Shown piece by piece: positions 34,144 to 41,239 of a stretch of DNA of 64,000 nt (position 1 is the first letter of the stretch; every line of letters begins with the position of its first letter). A program made the translations under genes and the position numbers. The DNA comes from VXYL01 sp965208525 (GTDB lineage Bacteria > Pseudomonadota > Gammaproteobacteria > Pseudomonadales > Azotimanducaceae), in the NCBI GenBank assembly GCA_965208525.1, contig OZ242340.1, positions 1,240,001 to 1,304,000 on the forward strand, given 5' to 3'. The notes beneath the pieces were generated by a model, which saw nothing but the letters and a program-made list of their open reading frames with translations, did not search any database and was not told the DNA's origin.

Positions 34144-34398
34144 ATGATTCGACTCAACATGCACGAGGCCAAGACGCACTTGTCGAGGTATGTTGCTCGG
34201 CTGAAGGAAGGCGAGACGATCATCCTTTGCCGACGCAACGAGCCTGTGGCGGAAATCCGCGCCTTGCCTTCGAGGCCGAGCAAGCGTCGTCCCTTCGGAC
34301 TGGCGCGCGGCCAGTTCAAGGTTCCGGATGCCTTCTTCGAGCCGCTACCGGAAGAGGTGATTGCGTCTTTTGAAGGAGCCGATGGCGCGAATCCTTAA
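34144..34398 (+). CDS. Type II antitoxin, Phd/YefM-like
   Basis: An 84-residue protein beginning MIRLNMHEAKTHLSRYV, the characteristic N-terminus of Phd/YefM-type antitoxins that pair with PIN toxins, followed by IILCRRNEPVAEIRAL. The N-terminal part should fold as a DNA-binding beta-alpha domain and the Pro/Phe-rich C-terminus (PDAFFEPLPEEVIASF) should bind the toxin. It stands three bases before the toxin gene and has an operator-like palindrome in its promoter, consistent with autoregulation. The frame runs three codons further up, but the ATG at 34144 fits the family. Confidence 0.88.
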   Translation: MIRLNMHEAKTHLSRYVARLKEGETIILCRRNEPVAEIRALPSRPSKRRPFGLARGQFKVPDAFFEPLPEEVIASFEGADGANP

Positions 34399-34401
34399 CG
34401 A

Positions 34402-34788
34402 GTGAAGTTGCTGCTCGACACCTGCACGTTCCTGTGGTGGTGCGAAGGATCTGACCGTATCTCCGCGCCGACCCGGGAACAGGTGTCCGATCCGACCAAC
34501 GAGGTTTATCTCAGCACGGTGTCGGTCTGGGAGATCGTCCTCAAGCACGGGCTCGGCAAGCTGCCATTGCCACAACCGCCGGAACAGTTCGTCCCGGAAC
34601 AGCGCGAGCGCCACGCCTTTCGAAGCCTGCCTATCGACGAGGCTTCCGTGCTGCAGATGCCCAAGCTCCCGTCCATCCACAACGACCCGTTCGACCGCAT
34701 CCTCATATGCCAAGCAATCGAACACGGCATGACGTTGGTTACCCCGGACCATCTGATCGCGCAATACCCGGTGCGGCTCTCGTGGTAG
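34402..34788 (+). CDS. vapC: PIN-domain toxin, VapC type
   Basis: A 128-residue PIN-domain ribonuclease-like toxin of the Sll0205-like subclass. The four acidic residues expected at the Mg site can be read: Asp6 (LLLDTCTFLW), Glu44 (SVWEIVLK), Asp98 (HNDPFDRILI) and Asp116 (VTPDHLIA). PIN toxins cleave RNA, typically tRNA or rRNA. The start is GTG at 34402, three bases after the antitoxin stop. The last 50 bases overlap the 3' end of the aldo/keto reductase gene on the other strand. Confidence 0.9.
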   Translation: MKLLLDTCTFLWWCEGSDRISAPTREQVSDPTNEVYLSTVSVWEIVLKHGLGKLPLPQPPEQFVPEQRERHAFRSLPIDEASVLQMPKLPSIHNDPFDRILICQAIEHGMTLVTPDHLIAQYPVRLSW

Positions 34789-35557
34789 CCGTCGATTCGC
34801 GGAGCGAGTTCGCGTTCTCCGCCAAGTGATCGGCGCTTGTCGTGCCGACCAGTATCGAGGCGACGCCCGGAACGGCCGCGATGGCGGGCAGCGCCCCCGG
34901 GCGGTGTAGCCCTCGCCCCAAGGGTTTCTTCACGAGAACGCCGATGTCTTTCTCCGCGGCGGCTCGAACCAGAGGTATCTCGTCGGAATAGCCGGGGTTG
35001 ACTGTGCACATCAGCACGTCGGCGAAGGCAAAGGCGGCTTTGCCGTCGGCCGGGGTTTTGCCGGAGAAGCCGATGGCGCGTATGGTGCCTTCCTCGCGCA
35101 AGCGGGTCAGAGCGCGGATAGCGCCGGCGGCTTCGATGTCGCCCACATCGCGGCCGTCGCTGTGGATGGTCACGATATCGAGGCGGTCGGTGGCGAGGCG
35201 CGTGAGGGAACGCTCGACGCTTCGAAGCGTGTGGCCGGCGCTGAAGTCGAACCGAGACTTGACGCCGTCGAACTCCTCGCCGGTCTTGGTGGCGACGATC
35301 CAGGCGTCTCGTTGCCCGGCGAGGGCCGCGCCGAGGCGGGTCTCGCTGGTGCCATAGGCGGGGGCGGTGTCGAGCAGATTGATGCTGAGGGACCGGGCGG
35401 TGGCGAGAAGTTCGACGATGTCGTCGTCGCTCGGCAGCTCGAACGGTGCTGCGTAGCGGGCGCCAGCCGTGCGACCGAACTTGACCGTGCCGAGGCCAAG
35501 GATGGATACCTCGATGCCGGTGCGCCCAAGTGGGCGTTTTGGCAGCTTTAGGCCCAC
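34739..35557 (-). CDS. Aldo/keto reductase
   Basis: A 272-residue TIM-barrel NADP-dependent reductase. The catalytic tetrad positions are visible: Asp and Tyr in NLLDTAPAYGTSETRLG, Lys in IVATKTGEEF and His in VTIHSDGRD. The C-terminal cofactor-binding region reads SILVGTTSADHLAEN. Its 3' end overlaps vapC by 50 bases on the opposite strand, so the last residues (about STATTRAAPGIARSDGPG) are antisense to toxin sequence and may be a recent extension. It overlaps the upstream FAD oxidoreductase gene by ten bases, implying co-transcription. The substrate is unknown. Confidence 0.85.
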   Translation of the reverse strand: MGLKLPKRPLGRTGIEVSILGLGTVKFGRTAGARYAAPFELPSDDDIVELLATARSLSINLLDTAPAYGTSETRLGAALAGQRDAWIVATKTGEEFDGVKSRFDFSAGHTLRSVERSLTRLATDRLDIVTIHSDGRDVGDIEAAGAIRALTRLREEGTIRAIGFSGKTPADGKAAFAFADVLMCTVNPGYSDEIPLVRAAAEKDIGVLVKKPLGRGLHRPGALPAIAAVPGVASILVGTTSADHLAENANSLRESTATTRAAPGIARSDGPG

Positions 35558-36717
35558 GGTCGCCGAACCAGCTTAACGGGTTGCCTGGGCGCGTCTTGCC
35601 CCCCTTGAAGAACGCATGCACCGGCCCGCGGCGGTGCGACAGGTTTGAGGCCGGCCACTTCAGCGAGGAAGAGGTCGCCTAGGCGCGGGGCGAGGGAGAG
35701 CTTGACGGGGAAGCAAAGCAGGGCGTTGCCGCGGGCTGCGAGAAAGGCGTCGTCGGTGCGGCTTGCTGCAGCGCGAGCCGGTTCGGCGCGGGCCACGCGC
35801 ACCGTTCCGAACCGGGCGTGGGTCAGGTCGAGGTGCGGCAGCGCGCGTGCAAGGACCTGCTTGGCGGCTTCGATTTGGTCGTCGGCGCTTCGCGCAATGC
35901 CAGCGGTTGCGAGGTGACCGCCGAGGTAAAGGACCGTCTTGTTGCCACCTTCGTGTGTGGTGACTGTCAGGTCCGGCTCTGTGCCGAAGGCACGCACGAG
36001 GCAATGGGCGAATGTGGGCGGGAATCGTTGCACAACGGCCCACGCCTGGTGCAAGGGCCGCAGCGTTGTTGCATCGCTACCGAAGCCGAGCCGGGCCGCG
36101 AGTTCGTCATTGCCAGCTCCGGCGGCGAAGACGTAGCGCTGCGCGACGACGGTGGTGGTGGTGAGGTCGATGCCAGCGACTCCTTGGTCAACGCACCGCA
36201 CCTGGTCCGGGCGGACTTGCTCGGCCAGCAGGCGACCTTCGATGCCCCCCACAAGCCGCGCAATGAGGCTCTCCACATCGACCACGAAGTCGGGGAGTCG
36301 GTTTGGCCCGCTGGCTAGCGCTGGGGTGCTGGCTTCGCCCGTCAGCAGCCGCGCCGCGGCGCGCTGACGCCACCGAGCCCGGCGGGTGCAGGCGCGCAGT
36401 TCGACATGCTCCGCCAGCACCGTGACGCCGCTGAGGTCGAGGTCGCCGCTCGCAGCGACGGCATTCCCGGCAAGGCACCTCCGCCAGCGCGCCGGCATGG
36501 CCGTCAGCTGGCCGGCCCTGTTCGCGCTGCCGTGCAGCGAGTACTTGGCACCACCGTGGATGATCCCTTGCGACGCGATCGTCTGCTCGCCGCCCACCGG
36601 TTCCGGTGCGATCACAACCACGGACAGACCGCGGCTCTGCGCAAGACCGGCGAGCCACATCGAGGCCACACCGCCTCCCACAAAGGCCACATCGACATGG
36701 ATCGCGGACTCGTTCAC
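35548..36717 (-). CDS. FAD-dependent oxidoreductase (DAO/GlpD-like fold)
   Basis: A 389-residue flavoprotein. The dinucleotide-binding loop FVGGGVASMWLAGLA occupies residues 12-26 and the family's IASQGIIHGGAKYSL, which resembles the FAD-contacting segment of glycerol-3-phosphate dehydrogenase-like enzymes, is near residue 47. A second nucleotide-contact stretch YVFAAGAGNDELAARLG is near 196. The substrate is not recognisable. It is divergent from waaA with a 109-base gap and overlaps the aldo/keto reductase gene, which suggests a shared redox pathway. Confidence 0.75.
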   Translation of the reverse strand: MNESAIHVDVAFVGGGVASMWLAGLAQSRGLSVVVIAPEPVGGEQTIASQGIIHGGAKYSLHGSANRAGQLTAMPARWRRCLAGNAVAASGDLDLSGVTVLAEHVELRACTRRARWRQRAAARLLTGEASTPALASGPNRLPDFVVDVESLIARLVGGIEGRLLAEQVRPDQVRCVDQGVAGIDLTTTTVVAQRYVFAAGAGNDELAARLGFGSDATTLRPLHQAWAVVQRFPPTFAHCLVRAFGTEPDLTVTTHEGGNKTVLYLGGHLATAGIARSADDQIEAAKQVLARALPHLDLTHARFGTVRVARAEPARAAASRTDDAFLAARGNALLCFPVKLSLAPRLGDLFLAEVAGLKPVAPPRAGACVLQGGQDAPRQPVKLVRRPWA

Positions 36718-36754
36718 CGTGCGGTCAACCTCGCGCGGTTGCAGGCCCGGCGCC

Positions 36755-36763
36755 TGCTACACT
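36755..36763 (+). promoter_or_regulatory. Extended -10 promoter upstream of waaA
   Basis: TGCTACACT (TG at 36755-36756, hexamer 36758-36763) matches the extended -10 form and is almost identical to the element at 54015-54023 before argH. A TTGCAG at 36739-36744 is only 13 bases away, too close for a normal -35. It lies about 64 bases ahead of the waaA start. Confidence 0.45.
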
Positions 36764-36826
36764 GCCGTCGATGCACGCTGCATCAGCAATGCGCCCGCGG
36801 TTGCGCGACGGCCCCGGCCCCGCCTG

Positions 36827-38101
36827 ATGTTCCTCTACAACCTTCTGCTCACCCTCGCCCTGCCTTGGATGTGGGGACGGCTGTGGTGGAAGGCTCGCGC
36901 GGAACCGGAGTACGCCGCTCGGATGCCGGAGCGGTTCGGCATTCTGCCAAGCCATTTGCCGAAGAATGCCATTTGGTTCCATTGCGTGTCTGCCGGCGAG
37001 ACCATCGGCGCCGCGCCGATGATTCGTGAGTTGCATGGTCGTTTGCCGGATGTGCCGATTCTGGTCACGACCATGACGCCGGCCGGCGCCGCGCGGGCTC
37101 GGGCGCTGCTTGGCGATGCGGTGGCGCATTGCCGCGCGCCCTACGACTTCCCGTGGGCCGTGGATCGCTGCCTGAAGCAACTGCGACCGCGGGCGCTGGT
37201 GCTGGTGGAGACGGAACTGTGGCCGAATCTGGTGGTGCGCACGGCAGCCAAAGCGCCCGTGTATCTCATCAACGCCCGGCTGTCGGCTCGCTCCCACGCC
37301 CGCTATGCCATCGTGCCTCGCCTGATTGGCCGCGTCCTCGGCAATCTGAGCGCCGTGCTCTGCCAATACGAAGATAGCGCCGAGCGGTTTCGCGACTTGG
37401 GCCTGCCAGCCCCGCGCGCTCATGTCACCGGCAGCGTCAAGTTCGACGTCGACCTGCCGCCGGTGTTCGCCAAGGATTCCGGCGTCTGGATCGCCGGCAG
37501 CACCCATCCGCCAGAGGAGGAAATCGTCCTCGACGCGCACGAGCGCCTGCGGAGCCGATTCCCCCACCTGCGCCTGCTGCTCGTGCCAAGGCACGCGACC
37601 CGGGCACCTCAGGTTCTGCGCATGGCAACCCGCCGAGGGCTGTCCGCCCGTCTGCAATCGAACGCCAGTGAAGAACCCGTGGACGTGGTCGTGGGCGACC
37701 TGATGGGCACACTGGGGGGTCTGTACGGCGAAGCCGATGTGGCGTTCCTGGGTGGAAGTCTGGACGACACCGGTGGTCACAACCCCATCGAGGCGGCGGT
37801 TCACGGCCGCCCGATGGTGATGGGGCCGGAACGCCGCAACTTCGTGGAGGTGTGCCGGCGGTTTGAGGCCGCCGGCTGCCTCCACCTAGCCCACAACGCG
37901 GAGGAACTGGCAGATGCCGTGGCCGAGTGCATCGCAAACCCCGGGCGCCGCCAACGCGAGGGCGCCGTGGCACGGCAGGTGGTGATGGACAACGCCGGCG
38001 CGACCCAGCGCACGGTGGATGCGCTGCGTGGGTGGTTGGCAGCAACAGACGCTCGAACGGGCCCCGTATTCGAGGGACCGAGCGCCGCGGAGCGGCGCTA
38101 G
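36827..38101 (+). CDS. waaA: 3-deoxy-D-manno-octulosonic acid (Kdo) transferase
   Basis: A 424-residue GT30 transferase that attaches Kdo to lipid IVA, the entry step of LPS core assembly. An N-terminal membrane anchor (MFLYNLLLTLALPWMWGRLW) is followed by family signatures WFHCVSAGETIGAAPMI, LVETELWPNLV and the C-terminal DVAFLGGSLDDTGGHNPIEAA and VMGPERRNFVEV. The frame is open far upstream through the divergent gene's antisense, but ATG at 36827 yields the standard N-terminus. It converges on the TolC-family gene with a four-base overlap of stops. Confidence 0.93.
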   Translation: MFLYNLLLTLALPWMWGRLWWKARAEPEYAARMPERFGILPSHLPKNAIWFHCVSAGETIGAAPMIRELHGRLPDVPILVTTMTPAGAARARALLGDAVAHCRAPYDFPWAVDRCLKQLRPRALVLVETELWPNLVVRTAAKAPVYLINARLSARSHARYAIVPRLIGRVLGNLSAVLCQYEDSAERFRDLGLPAPRAHVTGSVKFDVDLPPVFAKDSGVWIAGSTHPPEEEIVLDAHERLRSRFPHLRLLLVPRHATRAPQVLRMATRRGLSARLQSNASEEPVDVVVGDLMGTLGGLYGEADVAFLGGSLDDTGGHNPIEAAVHGRPMVMGPERRNFVEVCRRFEAAGCLHLAHNAEELADAVAECIANPGRRQREGAVARQVVMDNAGATQRTVDALRGWLAATDARTGPVFEGPSAAERR

Positions 38102-39471
38102 TTTAGGCGCACGATTTCCTTGTTCGAGTCGGCGTAGCCGTTGACGTCGCTCAAGTCCGCTTCTTCGAGCACGCCGGAGGCTTGCTTGAGCTGCAGCAGG
38201 TTGAGAACGTAGTTGTAGCGCGAGTCGGCGTAGTCGAACTGCGAGCTGAACAGGCGATTTTGCGCCTGTAGCACTTCGACGATGTTGCGGGTGCCGACCT
38301 CGTAGCCGGTCTCGGTGGCTTCGAGTGCCGACTGTGCCGAGCGAATGGCCTTCAGTCGTGCCTCCACCCGTGCCACGTCGGTTTGCACGGCGCGGAAGAA
38401 GCTGCGCGTGTCTCGCGTGACGGTGAGTTCCTGTTGGATGAGTTGCTGCCGCGCCGCCGCCACTTGATGGCGCGCTTGGCGAAAGCGCGAGTGGGTTGCG
38501 CCGCCGGCAAACAGCGGCACGCTGAGATTGAGTCGATAGGCCGTGCTGTTGGTGTCGAGATCCTGCGGCGTGCCGAAGAACGTGCGGTCGGAGGTGCTGG
38601 CGTTGTAGGACACGCTGGCGTCAACCGTCGGCAGGTGTCCAGCCAGCCTCGCCCGCAAGTTGCGCTCTGCCGACGTGAGTCCGGCTTGCGCCGATCGAAT
38701 CTGGAAGTTGGTTGCGAGCGCAGTCTCCACCCATTGCTCCTCGTTCGCCGGCGCGGGATCGACGATGGGCAGTTCGTCGGCGAGGTCGAGCACAGATTCA
38801 TAGGCAACGCCGGTTAGCGTGCGAAGTCCCTCGAAAAAGATGTCGTGATCGCCTTCGGCTTGGATGCGGTTGACGATCGCGGCATCGAGCGCCGCTTGCG
38901 AGTCGAGCACGTCGGTGATGGCCACCAGACCCACATCGAAGCGCTGCTGCACCTGTTCAAGCTGCCGCCTGGCCGCATCCTCGGCGGCGCGGGTGGAGAC
39001 GAGCAGCGCATGAACTCGCAGCACGGCCAGATAGGTCTGCGCAACCCGGGTGATGAGGTTCTGCTCGGCATTGGCGAAATCCCACTCGGCGCGGGTCGCC
39101 CCGGCGCGAGCGCTGAAGTAGTCGAACCAGCGCGAAGCATCCACCAACGTCTGGTTCAGCGACACCGAATAGCCGTCCGATGCCGACTCCTGTTCGCGGG
39201 TGACGATCTGGAAGGTCGTGAAGTCCACCGTCTGCGACTCGCCGGAGCTTCGGTTGACATTGGAACCGGCGTTGACGTTGGGCAAGAGCCCGGCTCGTGC
39301 TTGCGGCACGCTCTCGCGCTGCGCTAGGTAGTTCGCCCGGGCGGCGCCGACGACTGGATCGTTCGCCTTCGCGTCGGCATAGACCTCGGCGAGGTCCGCC
39401 GCCACGAGCGGACGGGCGACCAGCGCCAGCAGGAGCACCAGCGGGGCGATGTGCATGCGGCTCGGTTTCAT
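38098..39471 (-). CDS. tolC: TolC family outer-membrane channel protein
   Basis: A 457-residue outer-membrane efflux protein with a signal peptide (basic start MKPSRMHIAP, hydrophobic core, cleavage near VAA at residues 23-25). It has two repeated halves of long helices and beta strands typical of TolC, including YLAVLRVHALLVSTRAAEDAA in the first half and VGTRNIVEVLQAQNRLFSSQ in the second. Its size and its place next to yqiB, cpdA, parE and parC match the tolC region of enterobacteria. It is the only outer-membrane channel gene in the window and so a candidate partner for the adaptor and RND proteins at 6655-16350. The frame extends 116 codons upstream but ATG 39471 gives the signal peptide. 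Confidence 0.9.
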   Translation of the reverse strand: MKPSRMHIAPLVLLLALVARPLVAADLAEVYADAKANDPVVGAARANYLAQRESVPQARAGLLPNVNAGSNVNRSSGESQTVDFTTFQIVTREQESASDGYSVSLNQTLVDASRWFDYFSARAGATRAEWDFANAEQNLITRVAQTYLAVLRVHALLVSTRAAEDAARRQLEQVQQRFDVGLVAITDVLDSQAALDAAIVNRIQAEGDHDIFFEGLRTLTGVAYESVLDLADELPIVDPAPANEEQWVETALATNFQIRSAQAGLTSAERNLRARLAGHLPTVDASVSYNASTSDRTFFGTPQDLDTNSTAYRLNLSVPLFAGGATHSRFRQARHQVAAARQQLIQQELTVTRDTRSFFRAVQTDVARVEARLKAIRSAQSALEATETGYEVGTRNIVEVLQAQNRLFSSQFDYADSRYNYVLNLLQLKQASGVLEEADLSDVNGYADSNKEIVRLN

Positions 39472-39780
39472 CTCTCGTAAGTTCCCTTCTGTTCCTTCAG
39501 TTTGGCCGGGCGTTTTCCCGACGCTCTCGTTGCTACCCCCCGGCGCAAGCGTGCGGAGCATAGCAGGCGCCCGCTGTCTGCCTTTAGGGGCCCTGCTTCC
39601 GCCATGGAAGTACGTCGCGGCCGCGCCTGATTCGGTTCCCTCGCATGTGAGGCCGGCGAGGCTGGGCCGAGGACGAATCGGGCGCGCGGCGAATGCGAAG
39701 CGCAGGGGCCACCTTGGGGCGCTTCCTTGTCTAACGAGCGTGCGTTTAGAATCCGTCGCGTACAGCGGAAGGGTTCCGGC
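39472..39780. other. 309-base divergent gap between tolC and yqiB
   Basis: No gene was found in this divergent promoter region. A TAGAAT at 39747-39752 with TTGTCT at 39727-39732 (spacing 14) could serve yqiB weakly. Otherwise the stretch is GC-rich without recognisable sites or repeats. Confidence 0.4.
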
Positions 39781-40239
39781 GTGAAGCCACGGCGCTACAA
39801 CATCGACCTCGCCTCCCATCTTGCGGAATGCGACGCGAACTACCGACGCCTGATGGCGCTTGCGCCTTGGCTACCGGACGGCGACGACGAAGGCGCAGTG
39901 CGGGTGGTGCTCGGCGATGGTGTGCCGGATGTATTCATCGAAGTGATCGAGCAAAGCCGCCATACGTCCGTGATCGCCATGCGCCAGCACTGGTCTGACG
40001 AGGGCAGCGAGTCGCCGCACGACACCTGCATCAAGGTGCGCGTCTACCACGACGCCAAGTCCGCAGAGGTGATCGAGTTCCACCGCGAGCGCGGGTTCCA
40101 CGCCGTGTACGACTATCCCAATCGCCGAATGCGGCAGCGCGACGAGAAGGCCCAGATCAATCGCTTCCTGAGCGAGTTTCTGTCGATCTGCTTGCGCCAT
40201 GGCGTCCGGCAGCCGGCGCCGGCAGTGGTGGGGTCCTGA
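39781..40239 (+). CDS. yqiB: DUF1249 family protein YqiB
   Basis: A 152-residue cytoplasmic protein of the DUF1249/YqiB family, recognised from YxxNxxRLxxLxP-like ANYRRLMALAPWLP, FIEVIEQSRHTSVIAMRQ, IKVRVYHDAKSAEVIEF and NRFLSEFLSICLRHG. Its function is not established. The GTG at 39781 is preferred, with GGAAGGG about 8 bases upstream; an in-frame ORF continues 18 codons further back without support. It precedes cpdA as in Escherichia coli (nudF-yqiB-cpdA-yqiA-parE), with nudF and yqiA missing here. Confidence 0.85.
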   Translation: MKPRRYNIDLASHLAECDANYRRLMALAPWLPDGDDEGAVRVVLGDGVPDVFIEVIEQSRHTSVIAMRQHWSDEGSESPHDTCIKVRVYHDAKSAEVIEFHRERGFHAVYDYPNRRMRQRDEKAQINRFLSEFLSICLRHGVRQPAPAVVGS

Positions 40240-40294
40240 CGCGTGCCCGAGGTTCACGCCCAGTTGCGAGAACACCATGAACGACACGGCCCAC

Positions 40295-40430
40295 CCATCA
40301 ACTGCCGCTAGGAGGCTGCGCCGTGGAAACGGCGCTGGCTCCTAGCCGTAGCTGCGAGCGAATGCGAGCACGAAGGCCAGCAGTTCGCGCCAGCGAACTG
40401 CCGACGCGCCCTTCAGGGCGCGCTAGCGGC
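40295..40430 (+). repeat. Long hairpin plus two-hairpin REP-like element (family C)
   Basis: Two structures lie back to back. At about 40306-40345 GCTAGGAGGCTGCGCCGT faces ACGGCGCTGGCTCCTAGC (16 of 18 paired, four-base loop). At 40372-40430 is the family C element: GCAGTTCGC...GCGAACTGC, then CGCGCCC-TTCA-GGGCGCG. The same element follows rho at 50087-50143. The whole stretch is open in the cpdA frame. Confidence 0.75.
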
Positions 40431-41237
40431 CTCAAGGTGTTGCAGGTGACCGACTGCCACCTGTTCGCCTCACCGGCAGGCCGACTGCGTGACATGCGCA
40501 CCCTCGACACACTGAGCGCCGTGCTGGGCCAGGCCGCGGGCGAGGCCGAGCCGGACGCCATCCTCGCCACCGGCGACATCGCCCAAGAGCCGCACGCGGC
40601 AACCTATGCGACGTTCCTTGCCACGGTGCGAGCGCATTTCGACGCGCCGCTGTTGTGCGTGCCGGGTAACCACGACAGCGAGCCCCTGCTCTCGTCCTCG
40701 CTTCCCGGCGAGCCGCTAACGCTCGCCAGCGACGAAAGCGCGCGCCTCGGCAACGAAGCGACGCGCGGCTGGCGTCTCGTCGGCATCGACACCCACATCG
40801 AGGGCGAGACCGGCGGTCGCACCGGCAGCGCGGTACGCGTTCGCTTGGCGCAGGACATCAGCGCGGCGGACGAGCACGTTCTGGTGGCTGGGCACCACGC
40901 GCCGGTCCCCATTGGCACCGACTGGCTTGACGTGCATCGCATCGAGGACGGCGACGAGCTGCTCGCCTGCCTCGGCACGCAAGGGGCGAGCGGCAATGCC
41001 GTGCGTGCCTATGTCTTCGGCCATGTGCATCAGGCCGTGGACATGGAGCGCGGATCATTGCGACTCTTGGCGTCGCCTTCCACTTGCTTCCAGTTCACGC
41101 CGAGGAGCGCCGGGTTCGGCGTCGACGACAAGCCGCCGGGGTATCGCTGGCTGTCTCTGCATGCGGACGGTTCGCTGACGACGGAGGTGCGTTGGTTGCG
41201 GGACAAACTGCCGCCTGCCACGCAGCAGGGCCGCTAA
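40323..41237 (+). CDS. cpdA: 3',5'-cyclic-AMP phosphodiesterase
   Basis: A calcineurin-fold metallophosphoesterase of the CpdA class. Motifs are VTDCHLF (D-x-H), ATGDIAQEP (GD), VPGNHDSEP (GNHD), VAGHHAPV and VFGHVHQAVD (GHxH), in the right order. It hydrolyses cAMP. The start is unclear. The GTG at 40323 has a near-perfect TAGGAGG seven bases upstream and gives 304 residues, but that region is the hairpin/REP element described above, so the Shine-Dalgarno match may be accidental. Starting at the GTG at 40437 gives about 266 residues, closer to the E. coli protein, and begins right at the first conserved strand. Two bases separate its stop from the parE start. Confidence 0.85.
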   Translation: METALAPSRSCERMRARRPAVRASELPTRPSGRASGLKVLQVTDCHLFASPAGRLRDMRTLDTLSAVLGQAAGEAEPDAILATGDIAQEPHAATYATFLATVRAHFDAPLLCVPGNHDSEPLLSSSLPGEPLTLASDESARLGNEATRGWRLVGIDTHIEGETGGRTGSAVRVRLAQDISAADEHVLVAGHHAPVPIGTDWLDVHRIEDGDELLACLGTQGASGNAVRAYVFGHVHQAVDMERGSLRLLASPSTCFQFTPRSAGFGVDDKPPGYRWLSLHADGSLTTEVRWLRDKLPPATQQGR

Positions 41238-41239
41238 CG

